A DNA stretch of 64,000 bases from Halobacteriales archaeon YIM A00010 (GTDB lineage: Archaea > Halobacteriota > Halobacteria > Halobacteriales > Haloarculaceae), in assembly GCA_025041175.1 (NCBI GenBank), contig JAKCFJ010000002.1, positions 620,001-684,000 on the forward strand, read 5' to 3'. This document shows, one piece after another, positions 1-8,454 of the stretch. The stretch's first letter is position 1, and every line of letters starts with the position of its first letter. A program made the position numbers and the translations under genes. The notes beneath the pieces are model-generated. The model made no database searches, was not told the origin of the DNA, and worked only from the letters and a program-made list of their open reading frames with translations.

Positions 1-943
1 GCGTCGGCGACCGAATATCGAACCCCGTCACAGTAAAGCCCGCTTCCCGCAGCGCAACGAGGAGGTCGGTGCCGGCTCTTCGGGCGTGCTCGGAGGCGAT
101 GGCGATGCCCTCGTCGGTGGGTTCGATCGTATTGTCCTCGAACAGGCCCGACTCGCGGGCGACACGTTGGGCGTGCGCTCGCTGCTCGGCGGTCGGATCT
201 TCGAGCGTAATATCAAGGATGTCTCCGCCGACCTGCGATTTGAGCGCGTTCGGTGAATCAGTGGCGATGAGTTGCCCGTTTTGAATCACCGAGAGACGGT
301 CGCAGAGCTCGTCGGCCTCTTCGAGGTATTGGGTCGTCAGAAATACCGTCGTCCCCTGCTGGTTGATCTCCCGGAAATACTCCCAGAGGCGATTTCTGGC
401 CCGCGGATCCAATCCAGTCGTGGGTTCATCCAGGAACACGAGCCGTGGCTCGTGAACCAGGGCGGTCGCCACGTCGAGGCGCTTTTTCATTCCACCCGAG
501 AACGTCTTGGGTTGCTTGTCGGCCACATCCGCGAGATCAACGAGATCCAACAGGTCGTCGATCCGCTCGGCACGCTCGCTTTGGGGAACACCGTATATCT
601 CGCAGGCAAAGCGGATGTTCTCGCGGGCGGTGAGATCCTCGTCCACGCTCGTCTCTTGGGCCATATAACCGATGGACGAGCGAACAGCGCGGGGGTCGTC
701 ACCGACATCGAAGCCATTGACGGTCACCGACCCGGCAGTGGGCTGTAGCAGCGTCACGAACGTCTTGATCGCGGTGGTCTTGCCCGCCCCGTTCGGTCCC
801 AAAAACCCGAAGAACTCACCCGTAGGGATGTCGAGGTCAATGCCGCGCACCGCTCGGGTGCCGTCAGCGTACGTGAGTTCGACGTTTCTCGCCGTGATCG
901 CAGTTGAGGACGCCTTCTGTGTCTCGATCGGAGCGGTGGGCAT
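1..943 (-). CDS. ABC transporter ATP-binding protein, DrrA-type (3' end off window)
   Basis: This is the nucleotide-binding subunit of an ABC exporter of the daunorubicin-resistance (DrrA/CcmA) type. It would energise a separate ABC-2 membrane permease, probably encoded beyond the left edge. Reading inward from ATG at 943, the Walker A motif GPNGAGKT is near residues 49-56, the signature FSGGMKKR and Walker B VFLDEPTTGLDP follow, and the switch motif TTQYLEEA comes next. After the ATPase core a tail of about 80 residues is typical of DrrA proteins. The gene runs off position 1 after about 314 codons, so it is nearly complete. A small ORF lies 2 nt upstream on the same strand, and an HTH-10 regulator is divergently transcribed, a common arrangement for regulated efflux genes. 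The substrate cannot be told from sequence. Confidence 0.93.
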   Translation of the reverse strand, partial: MPTAPIETQKASSTAITARNVELTYADGTRAVRGIDLDIPTGEFFGFLGPNGAGKTTAIKTFVTLLQPTAGSVTVNGFDVGDDPRAVRSSIGYMAQETSVDEDLTARENIRFACEIYGVPQSERAERIDDLLDLVDLADVADKQPKTFSGGMKKRLDVATALVHEPRLVFLDEPTTGLDPRARNRLWEYFREINQQGTTVFLTTQYLEEADELCDRLSVIQNGQLIATDSPNALKSQVGGDILDITLEDPTAEQRAHAQRVARESGLFEDNTIEPTDEGIAIASEHARRAGTDLLVALREAGFTVTGFDIRSPT

Positions 944-945
944 GG

Positions 946-1185
946 TCACACTCCCTCCGTTTTTTCCGGAACCGCGTCTTGGATCTCGTTCCCACCGATC
1001 GTGAGGAAGTCAGCCGAAGTCGTTTTCCACGACAGGAGGAGGGTAATTCGGTTCTCTTCGCCCTCGCTCACTTCGGCTGGATCGCTGCCGATCACAGCCA
1101 TATCGTCTGTTGATCGTGGAGTGACTCCATTCGGAGCGTCGGTGTATCCTGTGTTGATCTCTTGCTTCTGCATCCTTTGCATCAC
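946..1185 (-). CDS. small hypothetical protein upstream of the ABC ATPase
   Basis: An open frame of 79 codons ends 2 nt before the ATPase start codon, which fits translational coupling. The product is acidic and hydrophilic, with no membrane segment and no motif I recognise. A TATA-like TTATAAA lies about 40 nt upstream of its ATG, so the transcript that carries the ATPase would have to pass through it. It may be a genuine small protein or merely a translated leader. No family assignment is possible. Confidence 0.35.
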   Translation of the reverse strand: MMQRMQKQEINTGYTDAPNGVTPRSTDDMAVIGSDPAEVSEGEENRITLLLSWKTTSADFLTIGGNEIQDAVPEKTEGV

Positions 1186-1224
1186 GTAGGGAGAGATGCC
1201 GTTTGTCCTCGGGTGTTACCCCGG

Positions 1225-1245
1225 TTATAAATGGAGGGTTTATAA
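1225..1245. promoter_or_regulatory. back-to-back TATA-like boxes (perfect inverted repeat)
   Basis: TTATAAA, seven bases, then TTTATAA form a perfect inverted repeat between the ABC exporter unit (minus) and the HTH-10 regulator (plus). Each half resembles an archaeal TATA box. The minus half is positioned about 40 nt from the ATG at 1185; the plus half is about 110 nt from the ATG at 1354. It could be a bidirectional promoter or an operator. Confidence 0.45.
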
Positions 1246-1353
1246 TTGACCGTGTTCTCAGTCATGTGTATGAGACGGTCAATAGCTCCTCATCCAGAGA
1301 CACGATTCGAGAGTGAACGAATAGTATGACCGAGTCCGTGACCCTCAACGATA

Positions 1354-2037
1354 ATGAGATACATAACCGTCGTTATCACCCCAACCGATGAATACCTTCG
1401 ATCAAGCAGCCACCAACAGATGCCGGAAAACGCCGACGATCGGAGAGAGATATGGATCGATGACACGCTCGTCGCGACCCAGGAAGCGATAGAGTATGGC
1501 AATCTTCTCGATGATGGAACCGCCGTTGCGATCGTGCAGTTCCGAGGTGATGCCGATCAGGTTGCAACGATAGTAGACGAAACTCCAGAGTTCATCTCTT
1601 GTACCGTGACGGGTGGTGAGACGTGGCTGGCGTATATGCACTATGAGCCCGACGAGGTTGAAACAACCCTTCTCGAACAGATCGATACCGAACCAATCAG
1701 TATCGACTGGCCGGTGAGAGAGACTGCTGACGGGCAGCAAGTCACCTTCTTCGGTGAGGATGCCGCCCTCCACCAACTGATCGCTAGTATCCCAGATGAA
1801 ATGAACCTGAGACTCGAACGGGCAGGAGAGTATCAGCCAGACATGGCTGACCCAGCGGCGCAACTCACCGACCGTCAAAAAGAGATCGTGCGGGCAGCGA
1901 TCGCAGCGGGATACTACGCCATCCCGCGGCGTGCAACGCAACAGGACTTGGCGGCCGAGCTCGGGCTGTCGCAGGGGACAATCGGAGAACATCTTCGGCG
2001 AGCAGAAGCGAAGATTATCCCGTCCGTGGTTATCTGA
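1354..2037 (+). CDS. HTH-10 family transcriptional regulator
   Basis: A predicted haloarchaeal regulator with a bacterio-opsin-activator-type C-terminal HTH (HTH_10). Residues 1-160 form the variable sensory part, starting MRYITVV, closely like the start of the paralog at 6292. From about residue 168 the DNA-binding domain reads LTDRQKEIVRAAIAAGYY, followed by a helix-turn-helix with QGTIGEHLRRAEAKI. It is divergent from the exporter genes, so it plausibly controls efflux in response to a small molecule. The stop codon TGA at 2035-2037 lies inside the end of an inverted-repeat element, so the original C-terminus may have been slightly different. Family assignment is firm; the ligand and targets are inferred from position. 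Confidence 0.9.
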   Translation: MRYITVVITPTDEYLRSSSHQQMPENADDRREIWIDDTLVATQEAIEYGNLLDDGTAVAIVQFRGDADQVATIVDETPEFISCTVTGGETWLAYMHYEPDEVETTLLEQIDTEPISIDWPVRETADGQQVTFFGEDAALHQLIASIPDEMNLRLERAGEYQPDMADPAAQLTDRQKEIVRAAIAAGYYAIPRRATQQDLAAELGLSQGTIGEHLRRAEAKIIPSVVI

Positions 2038-2144
2038 ATGTAGGTAGAGATATTTCTCATGGCCGATGAATGGTGAAATCAACCCTGACAGCCTAAATTT
2101 CGCGGAGAGCTATGCATGACGAATCCACCGAGCCGACTTTTGAG
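2034..2144. repeat. MITE-like inverted-repeat element, copy 1 (diverged)
   Basis: The right arm GCATGACGAATCCACCGAGC matches the right arms of the other copies in this window. The left arm starts CTGAATGTAGGTAGAGATAT and is more diverged. The CTGA of the left end provides the TGA stop of the preceding HTH-10 gene. Confidence 0.6.
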
Positions 2145-2213
2145 ACGTAGGCAGCAATGGGCATGAACAGAATCCCCTAACGACACCGATCAACCGTATA
2201 TAAAGAACGGGAG

Positions 2214-2233
2214 TTTTCGTATCGATACGAAAA
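2214..2233. promoter_or_regulatory. 20-bp perfect palindrome downstream of a TATA box
   Basis: TTTTCGTATCGATACGAAAA reads the same on both strands. A TATA-like TATATAAAG lies about 12 nt to its left (2196-2204), so the palindrome would cover the transcription start of a rightward promoter. No long ORF follows within 200 nt; only very short frames precede the vapB gene at 2456. The rest of 2145-2455 holds AT-rich sequence with no gene I can support. Confidence 0.5.
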
Positions 2234-2455
2234 ACAACGGTTTTTCTATGCGTCGATCCAAGTGATACTGTACTCATGGTTATCAGTTTCCTCACCACGG
2301 AGTTCTAGCAAACAGAGTGACAGTGTATTTATTTATAACTTATTAGTTCTTCTCTAATGAATTATCTAAATTTCGTGGTTTGATTATATGATAACACTGG
2401 TAGCCGCTTTTGAACCCAACGACTAAGGCCTGTCAACGCCTACGTCAACATAGAA

Positions 2456-2704
2456 ATGACAACCGCTAACGAGCAAATCCGAGTCAGTGACCGAGTCAAG
2501 CGAGCACTCGACCGACGGAGGCGTGAGGGAGAGAGTTATAATGACGTCCTCGAGCGTGTCCTCGAGGAGCGCACAGAGGGCAACTTCTACGATGGGTTCG
2601 GAATCCTCTCTGACGAGACAGCTGACTGGATCCGCGAGAACCGCGAAGAGGCAAAGGCCAAGCGGAAGCAGCGGATGGGACAGTTAGCGAACGAAGATAC
2701 ATGA
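2456..2704 (+). CDS. vapB: VapB-type antitoxin
   Basis: The antitoxin partner of the PIN-domain toxin directly downstream. It binds and neutralises the toxin and usually represses the shared promoter. The 82-residue product begins with a short ribbon-helix-helix-like stretch (IRVSDRVKRALDRRRREGES) followed by YNDVLERVLEER, a pattern seen in haloarchaeal VapB proteins, and ends in a charged helical tail that would wrap the toxin. Its stop overlaps the toxin start by ATGA, giving translational coupling. An AT-rich promoter-like tract TTATTTATAACTTATTAG lies about 100 nt upstream. Confidence 0.85.
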   Translation: MTTANEQIRVSDRVKRALDRRRREGESYNDVLERVLEERTEGNFYDGFGILSDETADWIRENREEAKAKRKQRMGQLANEDT

Positions 2705-3102
2705 AGGTTGTTGACGCGAACTTTCTCATCGACTATCTCGACGGCGTGCCAGCGACACAAACCTTCTACGAAGCAAACGGGGCCGATGACGAAGTTTGGA
2801 TACTACCGTCACCAGCATACACCGAGGCATTAGTGGGCGTTGGAAACCATCCAGCGGGTGATGTTGATCAGGCGATTGAGGCGTTATCGTGGGGTGAGAT
2901 CTACACGGTCGACGACGAACTGTCGATCTCGGCAGCACGGATCGCGGACGACATCGGGCCGCAGGGGCCATACCTTGACGGCGTCGACTCGCTTGTGGCT
3001 GCAGTCGGTCACAAACTGGGCGCTCCAGTCGTCTCCGCTGACGGCGATCTCACGCACGAGGAGACGAAACAGATCATCGACGTTGAGGAGTACCGCGATT
3101 GA
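2701..3102 (+). CDS. vapC: VapC-type PIN-domain ribonuclease toxin
   Basis: A PIN-domain endoribonuclease toxin of 133 residues, the normal VapC length. The acidic metal-binding residues expected for the family are present: Asp5 in VVDANFLIDYL, Glu42 in the TEALVG helix, Asp96 (or Asp93) in LDGVDSLVAAVG, and Asp114 or Asp116 in SADGDL. It overlaps vapB by four bases (ATGA). VapC enzymes typically cleave tRNA or rRNA when the antitoxin is degraded. The catalytic set looks intact, so the pair is probably functional. Confidence 0.92.
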   Translation: MKVVDANFLIDYLDGVPATQTFYEANGADDEVWILPSPAYTEALVGVGNHPAGDVDQAIEALSWGEIYTVDDELSISAARIADDIGPQGPYLDGVDSLVAAVGHKLGAPVVSADGDLTHEETKQIIDVEEYRD

Positions 3103-3387
3103 GGATGGGCAGATGGGAAGAGTGTGATTGATGAGAGACCATCCATGAACGATGGTGGAAGGGTAGTTTGATACTCAGAGCGTTCTGTCTCTATCTCAGT
3201 CATCTAATCATCCCGACCAGGCATGTAAGCATCTCTGAGCTATACGTCGACATTGAGTTTAAAGTGCTGCGTTTGGTCTTTATTCTTCTTCTCCAGTGAA
3301 CGTGTACAGGATATCGCTTGTAACCCCCTCTTTGGAGAATACCGAAACGAACGCACGAGCCAGAGAGGTCTGCCTCTCTAGCCGCGC

Positions 3388-4056
3388 TTACACCTCCGGT
3401 TCGATCCCATACGCGGCAACGCTGAGATCAAGCAACTCAAGCACTCGCTTCGATAGATTATCGTTGTCCGGAAGCTCTCGTTTACCGTCAGTCTGCATCA
3501 CGAGCACGTTCTCGAAGCGTTCCAAGACGCGGCGGCCGGTGGGCCGAAAACTCATCGGCCCACCGGCCAGATCCATCGGTTCATCCGCATCCTTCAGTGC
3601 CTCGCGTGCACGTCGTTCAATAAGCGAATAGAGGAGCAACGCCATCAACAGCACGTAGCCTAACGCTTCGACACGCTCGCGCCACGCGTGACCGAACGTG
3701 GTTCGCCCCGGCACGGTCTTGTCCGGAGCGAATCGGTCGGGGACGAAGCCGAGCGTGCCCGCACGCTCGGCGTGGGCGAGGTACTCGTGAAGCTCCTGAA
3801 TCGTGAAACCAGCGAGTTCCTTACAGTAGAACGCCCGCACCATCGGTTCGTAGCCGTAGCGGGCGTTCCACTCGGCTTCGCCGATTTCGTAGAACTCAGC
3901 CTCGCTGAGGTCAAATTCACGGACAATCGTCGGGAGGTCCGTGTCTTCATGAATCGATTCCGCGGCTTGGCGTTCGCTCTCGCCGAGTACTTTGGCTGTC
4001 CGATCGAGGACCTGTTCTCGCCAGATTCCACCACACCGGGATAACCTCGCTCGCAT
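3388..4056 (-). pseudogene. transposase with catalytic core deleted (IS4/IS1634-like)
   Basis: The 222-codon frame joins what looks like the N-terminal part of a haloarchaeal DDE transposase (residues 60-130) directly to a C-terminal part (residues 135-222 with LYSLIERRAREAL and FRPTGRRVLERFENVLV). The C-terminal motif resembles IS1634/IS4-superfamily transposases, which are usually well over 400 residues. Here the central catalytic DDE region is missing while the frame stays open, so this is an internally deleted, inactive copy. I did not identify its terminal repeats. Family assignment is from memory of the motif and is moderate. Confidence 0.6.
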
Positions 4057-4128
4057 ACCCGAGTGGTCGGCTCTACGTCAACATGTTCACGACAATCGCT
4101 ACGGTCGTCACCTGACTATCTGCTCCCG

Positions 4129-4551
4129 ATGGGCAACACCAACCGGCAGATAATCGAGCGACTGTACGAGGACGTCTGGAACGGCAAGCACCCGAACACG
4201 GCCGAAGAACTGGTACACGACGCGTACGCCATCCACGACAGGGAACTCGCCGAGGAATTGCAGGGGCCCGACCTCTACAACGCGCTCGCATCGTCGACGC
4301 GTGAGCTGTTCTCGGATCTGACGTTCACCATCGAAGACGTGGTCGCCGCGGATGACGAGGTCGCGCTTCGGTGGACGATGGTGGGAACGCACGATGGCCC
4401 GCTGTTCGGGGTCGAACCCACTGGAGAGCAGGTCGAACTGACTGCAATCGAGATCAATCGGTTCGAGGATGGGCAACTACTCGAGACGTGGACGCAAAGC
4501 GACCAGTTGGGCCTCATGGAACAGATCGGTGCGCTCCCGGCGACCGACTGA
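4129..4551 (+). CDS. SnoaL-like polyketide-cyclase-fold protein
   Basis: A 140-residue protein of the SnoaL/NTF2-like ester cyclase family (PF07366 type), an alpha+beta barrel that binds small hydrophobic ligands. The start MGNTNRQIIERLYEDVWN is chosen because the frame upstream does not resemble the family. Visible family features are the N-terminal helix, TFTIEDVVAADDEVALRW, the turn GTHDGPLFGVEPTG, and the C-terminal strand and helix ending TWTQSDQLGLMEQIG. An HTH-10 regulator follows 74 nt later on the same strand. The same pair (HTH-10 and SnoaL) recurs at 21374-22596, so the regulator and enzyme probably belong together. The substrate is unknown. Confidence 0.85.
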   Translation: MGNTNRQIIERLYEDVWNGKHPNTAEELVHDAYAIHDRELAEELQGPDLYNALASSTRELFSDLTFTIEDVVAADDEVALRWTMVGTHDGPLFGVEPTGEQVELTAIEINRFEDGQLLETWTQSDQLGLMEQIGALPATD

Positions 4552-4625
4552 CAGCTTGATAGGGAAGGATTGCAACGTGTCTGTATGCACCTCGGTCGAC
4601 GCCGACGACCCACGAGAGACGAACC

Positions 4626-5255
4626 ATGCCCCGGGCAACGCTGAAGGCCAAGTCGAACGACGGGCTCGTCGCGCTATCCGAAGCCCATCCCGACGCGGTG
4701 TTCGAGGTTCTCGGAGCGTGGCCCGATGAGGCGGAGCTTCGCCTGCTCGTCGAGACGGACGCGCTCGGCGTGGACCCGCTCATCGAGACGCTCGGCGCAC
4801 TTTCCGCCGTTACCGGTTTCGAGGTCCGTCACGCGGGTGCAAACCGGATTCTCTTCGAGGTCACCACGACGATACCCGAACCACACGGTGCGATGGCGGA
4901 CTCGGGTATCGTTCCCTCGTTTCCGTTGCATCTCGAAGACGGGTGGCTCGTCGGTGACCTCATCGCGTCTCGGGACCAACTCTCGGCCTTTCGCGACGAA
5001 CTGGATTCGGCAGCGATCGAGTATCGAATCACGCAGGTCTCCGCGACGACGGCGGAGTCTCCCTTGCTCACCGACCGTCAGCGAGAGGTCGTCGACGTCG
5101 CCCTGGAGCATGGATACTACGATTCACCGCGTGACTGTACGCTTACGGCGCTCGCCGAGCACCTCGGCGTGAACAAGTCAGCCGTGAGTCGCGTGCTCCA
5201 TCGGGCCGAAGGGAAGATCATCACTGCGTATGGGTCAGCGGACGACGATGTTTGA
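4626..5255 (+). CDS. HTH-10 family transcriptional regulator
   Basis: A 209-residue regulator with the HTH_10 C-terminal domain (LLTDRQREVVDVALEHGYYD at about 150-170, then LTALAEHLGVNKSAVSRVLHR). The N-terminal 145 residues form the sensory half common to this group. It is more like the paralogs at 18507 and 21374 (PRDCTLTALAE, NKSAVSR) than the ones at 1354 and 6292 (which have TIGEHLRR or TVGEHLRK). It probably regulates the SnoaL-like gene just upstream and perhaps itself. Confidence 0.9.
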   Translation: MPRATLKAKSNDGLVALSEAHPDAVFEVLGAWPDEAELRLLVETDALGVDPLIETLGALSAVTGFEVRHAGANRILFEVTTTIPEPHGAMADSGIVPSFPLHLEDGWLVGDLIASRDQLSAFRDELDSAAIEYRITQVSATTAESPLLTDRQREVVDVALEHGYYDSPRDCTLTALAEHLGVNKSAVSRVLHRAEGKIITAYGSADDDV

Positions 5256-5277
5256 GGTATCGTCTCCCGCCGGGTCG

Positions 5278-6192
5278 CTACTCGACGACCGTCACGGCGA
5301 ACTTCCCGCGCCAGCGGTATCGCCGCCCGCCCCAGACAAACGTTCGACGAGCGTGCGTGTACGGAATGAGGAGCACAACCACGAACACCGCTAGGTAAGC
5401 CAGCACGGCCGTCCACCGGCGGACACCAAGGACCTCGTTGACGGCGAGGTGCACCACCGTCATGATTGCCGCCGTATAGAGTGGGTTCAGGACCGAACCG
5501 GCAAGGACGAGCAGCATGACGAGATATAACCCGGCGTCGACACCGGGGGAATGCCATCTGAGAATATGCGACCACCGGACCTGACGCTCGACTGTTTCCC
5601 GGATGGTCCCCCCAATGGGGACGGGGCGCGTCCGGCCGACCGCCGTCACTTCGAGGTACTCCATGAGGAGTCCGTCGTCGCTGACGGTCCGCCGCAGTTC
5701 ATTGAGAAACGCGGCCTCGTCGATATCACTTCGCTCGAACACGACCGCGCCACCCCAGATTTGGTTGCCGAGGTAGATGCCCAGCGAGGCAGCCGAGGCA
5801 TACAGCGGTTCGAGCACCACCGACAGGGGGTCTTGCCCGACGAAGTACGGCACCTCCCCCACCGGCCCGTGGTCCTCATAGTCCGCGCTGAGGGTCGCCA
5901 GCCAGTCCGAGGGATGGTGGAAGTCGTCGTCGGTCCAGACGAGGCGGTCGTGGCGCGCGGCCTCCATCCCGGCAACGATGGCGTTGGCTTTCTCCGAACA
6001 GCCCGCCGGCTCACCGGCGGCAACGAGCCGGACGCCCTCGGGGTGGGCTTCCCGCTCAGTGACGGGGTCGTCCTCGCCGTCGTGGATGATCAACAGCTCG
6101 TCGCTGTCCCCGAGTTGGGCGGCTAGCTCCGCACAGGCATCGGTCCACCTCGTCGTCGGCAGGAGGACGCCCGTCGGCGACCGGTCAGACAT
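5278..6192 (-). CDS. membrane-anchored family 2 glycosyltransferase
   Basis: A GT2-fold glycosyltransferase of 304 residues. It would transfer a sugar from a nucleotide or lipid-linked donor to a membrane acceptor. Residues 1-215 carry the catalytic domain, with HDGEDDP near residue 37 and the metal-binding DDD at 88-90 in VWTDDDFHHP. The pair RWSHILRW near 225 resembles the QxxRW-type acceptor site of processive GT2 and ceramide-glucosyltransferase-like enzymes. Two hydrophobic segments (about 218-245 and 258-283) anchor the C-terminus. The start at 6192 is preferred to longer in-frame options because upstream sequence lies antisense to the divergent regulator. It is divergent from the HTH-10 gene at 6292 with a 99-nt spacer. 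Confidence 0.85.
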   Translation of the reverse strand: MSDRSPTGVLLPTTRWTDACAELAAQLGDSDELLIIHDGEDDPVTEREAHPEGVRLVAAGEPAGCSEKANAIVAGMEAARHDRLVWTDDDFHHPSDWLATLSADYEDHGPVGEVPYFVGQDPLSVVLEPLYASAASLGIYLGNQIWGGAVVFERSDIDEAAFLNELRRTVSDDGLLMEYLEVTAVGRTRPVPIGGTIRETVERQVRWSHILRWHSPGVDAGLYLVMLLVLAGSVLNPLYTAAIMTVVHLAVNEVLGVRRWTAVLAYLAVFVVVLLIPYTHARRTFVWGGRRYRWRGKFAVTVVE

Positions 6193-6291
6193 GGTGGTTA
6201 CCCCTTCTCGCCAGGGGGCGATGAGCGCGCTGCCGGCGATCCGTGGACGCTTATAGTCAACGACTTGTCGGTCGCGCCCCATCGCTGGCGT

Positions 6292-6954
6292 ATGCGCTAC
6301 GTCACCGTCGTGGCTTACCCTGACGAGGAGGGGTTCACCCGGCTCGATCGGCGGGTCAACGAGCTCGGCCTGGCGTACCGGGCCATCCACCGCATGGAAC
6401 TCCTCGACGACGACACCGTCGCGATGTTCGCCGAGGGCCGCGGCGACATCGCGGGGCTCCGACGGGTGCTGTCGGAGTCGCCCGAGGTCTTCGAATTCTC
6501 GGTCACCGGCGACGACGACGGGTTCTTCTCCTACACGCGGTATGCGGCGGACGACTTGACTCGGATGGTCATGGAGGGCCGGCGCGAGTCGTCGCACCTG
6601 ATGGATATGCCGGTCGAGCACACCGCCGACGGCGGCCTCCGGATGACCCTTATCGGGACGGAGGCGGCCTTCGCCGACGTGCTCTCCGAGCAGCCGGAGG
6701 ACGTCAGGGTCGAGGTCGAGCGGACCGGCCCGTACACGCCCGGCCCCCGCCACGTCGTCTCGCGGTTGACCGAGCGCCAGCGCGAGGTGCTCGAAGCGGC
6801 GGTCGACCTCGGCTACTACCGGGAGCCCCGCGAGGCGACCCACGACGAGATTGCAGCAGCGACCGGGCTCTCCGAAACCACCGTCGGCGAGCACCTCCGG
6901 AAGATCGAGGCAACCGTGTTTTCGTCGCTCCACGCCGGTGCTACTGATCGCTGA
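6292..6954 (+). CDS. HTH-10 family transcriptional regulator
   Basis: A 220-residue HTH_10 regulator, closest in this window to the copy at 1354: both start MRY(I/V)TVV and end with a TIGEHLRR/TVGEHLRK recognition-helix region. Residues 1-155 are the sensory half; the C-terminal domain begins RLTERQREVLEAAVDLGYY. The ATG at 6292 is chosen over an earlier in-frame ATG at 6265 because it matches the paralog's start. The TATA-like TTATAGTC at about 6250 fits a short leader. It probably controls the divergent glycosyltransferase. Confidence 0.9.
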   Translation: MRYVTVVAYPDEEGFTRLDRRVNELGLAYRAIHRMELLDDDTVAMFAEGRGDIAGLRRVLSESPEVFEFSVTGDDDGFFSYTRYAADDLTRMVMEGRRESSHLMDMPVEHTADGGLRMTLIGTEAAFADVLSEQPEDVRVEVERTGPYTPGPRHVVSRLTERQREVLEAAVDLGYYREPREATHDEIAAATGLSETTVGEHLRKIEATVFSSLHAGATDR

Positions 6955-7234
6955 AGCGACCGGCTGTCTCAGGAGACTCCGGCTCTGGTCAGCTGCTCAC
7001 TCGCCTGCGCGGACATCGGCCGGCCCCGCCTCCACTGGCCCGCCGTGGTAGCAGTGGGCGCACTCGATGTCGAGTCCGGCCACCGTTGGATGGACCCATT
7101 CGCCTCGTCCATGTCCGGTGTTGCGTCGATGGGACGAAACTGCAAAACTATCCAACACTGCCGAGAACACTTCCCATAGACACCCCAACTATTACGTGGA
7201 ATAGCACACGAGCGAATCCTGCTGACAGTGACAA

Positions 7235-8419
7235 ATGACACAAGATAATGACGACGATTCCTACAAGAACCGATTCGCAACCATCGCTGTTGGATCAGCT
7301 GAGACCACCCGTTCCAATAAAGATAGAACGAGCGACGTCGTCTCGCCAATCCACCTCTCAACCACATTTGAGTGGTCCAGCGGGGATGAAGCCAACGAAC
7401 ACGACTATTCACGCGAGAGCAATCCGACGAGGGCGGCCCTCGAAGACCAGATAGCCCGTCTGGAAGGCGGTAAGCACGGACTGGTGTTCGCTTCGGGGAT
7501 GGCCGCCATCTCCACAACGATTTTGACTCTGGTCCCGCCAGGAGGTCACCTGGTTTCTTCTGACTCGATCTATAGTGGCACTGAAAAACTGCTCACGGAA
7601 CTCGCCACCGGACACTTCGGTTTCGACGTCGATTTTGTTGACGCCCGTGACCCCGAAAACGTCGCCGATGCAGTCGATTCGGACACGGACTTGATTTGGG
7701 CAGAGACGCCGACAAACCCATTGATGCAGCTGTGCGACATCCGGGCGGTAGTCGACATCGCCGATAACTACAACACGCTGTTCGGGGTGGACAGCACCTT
7801 CGCGAGTCCGTACTTCCAAGCCCCGCTCGATCTGGGTGCAGATATCGTGGTCCACAGCACTACCAAGTATCTCAATGGGCACTCCGACTCAATCGGGGGT
7901 GCAGTTATCACCGACGAAGATGGAGTCTTCGAGCAATTGTCGTTTGCCCAGCGGATTGGGCTTGGGAATATGCTCTCGCCGTTTGACTGCTATCTGGTCG
8001 CACGAGGGGTGAAGACGTTGCCGGCACGGATGGAGCATCACGAGGAGAACGCGATGGCGGTCGCCCGTTTCCTTGAGAACCATGATCAGGTCGCTCGTGT
8101 TTACTATCCGGGCCTCAAGAGTCATCCCCAACATGACCTCGCGAGTGAGCAGATGTCGGGGTACAGCGGAATGATGTCCTTCGAATTCGACGGCACGCTC
8201 ATCGAACTCGAAGCGTTCGTCGAAGGGCTTGAAGTATTCACACCAGGAGCCAGTCTCGGTGGAGCTGAGAGCCTTGTTGAGGTGCCGTCGTTGATGATTC
8301 CCGACGAGGTGGGTCATGGGGAGTCTACGGCGGAGATTCCTGAGACGTTAGTCCGGGTGTCGGTTGGCCTCGAAGACGCCGCCGATCTCTGTGAGGACCT
8401 CCGGACGGCGCTACCGTAG
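7235..8419 (+). CDS. Cys/Met metabolism PLP-dependent enzyme (cystathionine gamma-synthase/lyase type)
   Basis: A fold-type I PLP enzyme of the trans-sulfuration family, 394 residues, full length. The Schiff-base lysine is Lys211 in HSTTKYLNGHSD. The phosphate-binding YSRESNPT (58-65) and SGMAA (87-91) are present, as is Asp186 in VDSTFASPYFQ, which pairs with the pyridine nitrogen. The final domain has the substrate-carboxylate region SLGGAESLVEVPS. These features are shared by cystathionine gamma-synthase, cystathionine lyases and methionine gamma-lyase, and sequence alone does not separate them. It stands alone between a regulator and a membrane protein. Confidence 0.92.
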   Translation: MTQDNDDDSYKNRFATIAVGSAETTRSNKDRTSDVVSPIHLSTTFEWSSGDEANEHDYSRESNPTRAALEDQIARLEGGKHGLVFASGMAAISTTILTLVPPGGHLVSSDSIYSGTEKLLTELATGHFGFDVDFVDARDPENVADAVDSDTDLIWAETPTNPLMQLCDIRAVVDIADNYNTLFGVDSTFASPYFQAPLDLGADIVVHSTTKYLNGHSDSIGGAVITDEDGVFEQLSFAQRIGLGNMLSPFDCYLVARGVKTLPARMEHHEENAMAVARFLENHDQVARVYYPGLKSHPQHDLASEQMSGYSGMMSFEFDGTLIELEAFVEGLEVFTPGASLGGAESLVEVPSLMIPDEVGHGESTAEIPETLVRVSVGLEDAADLCEDLRTALP

Positions 8420-8454
8420 GCTCACACCAATTCTCCTGACTGAGAAGATGGTAG

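Noticed and set aside
272-748. Plus-strand frame of 158 codons at the left end
   Set aside because: It is antisense to the well-supported ABC ATPase, whose Walker motifs are clear on the minus strand.
6969-7517. Minus-strand frame of 182 codons, and a 63-codon frame with ECAHCYHGGP near 6997-7188
   Set aside because: The long frame overlaps the PLP enzyme antisense. The short one has a tempting CxxC but no partner cysteines, no start context and no recognisable relatives.
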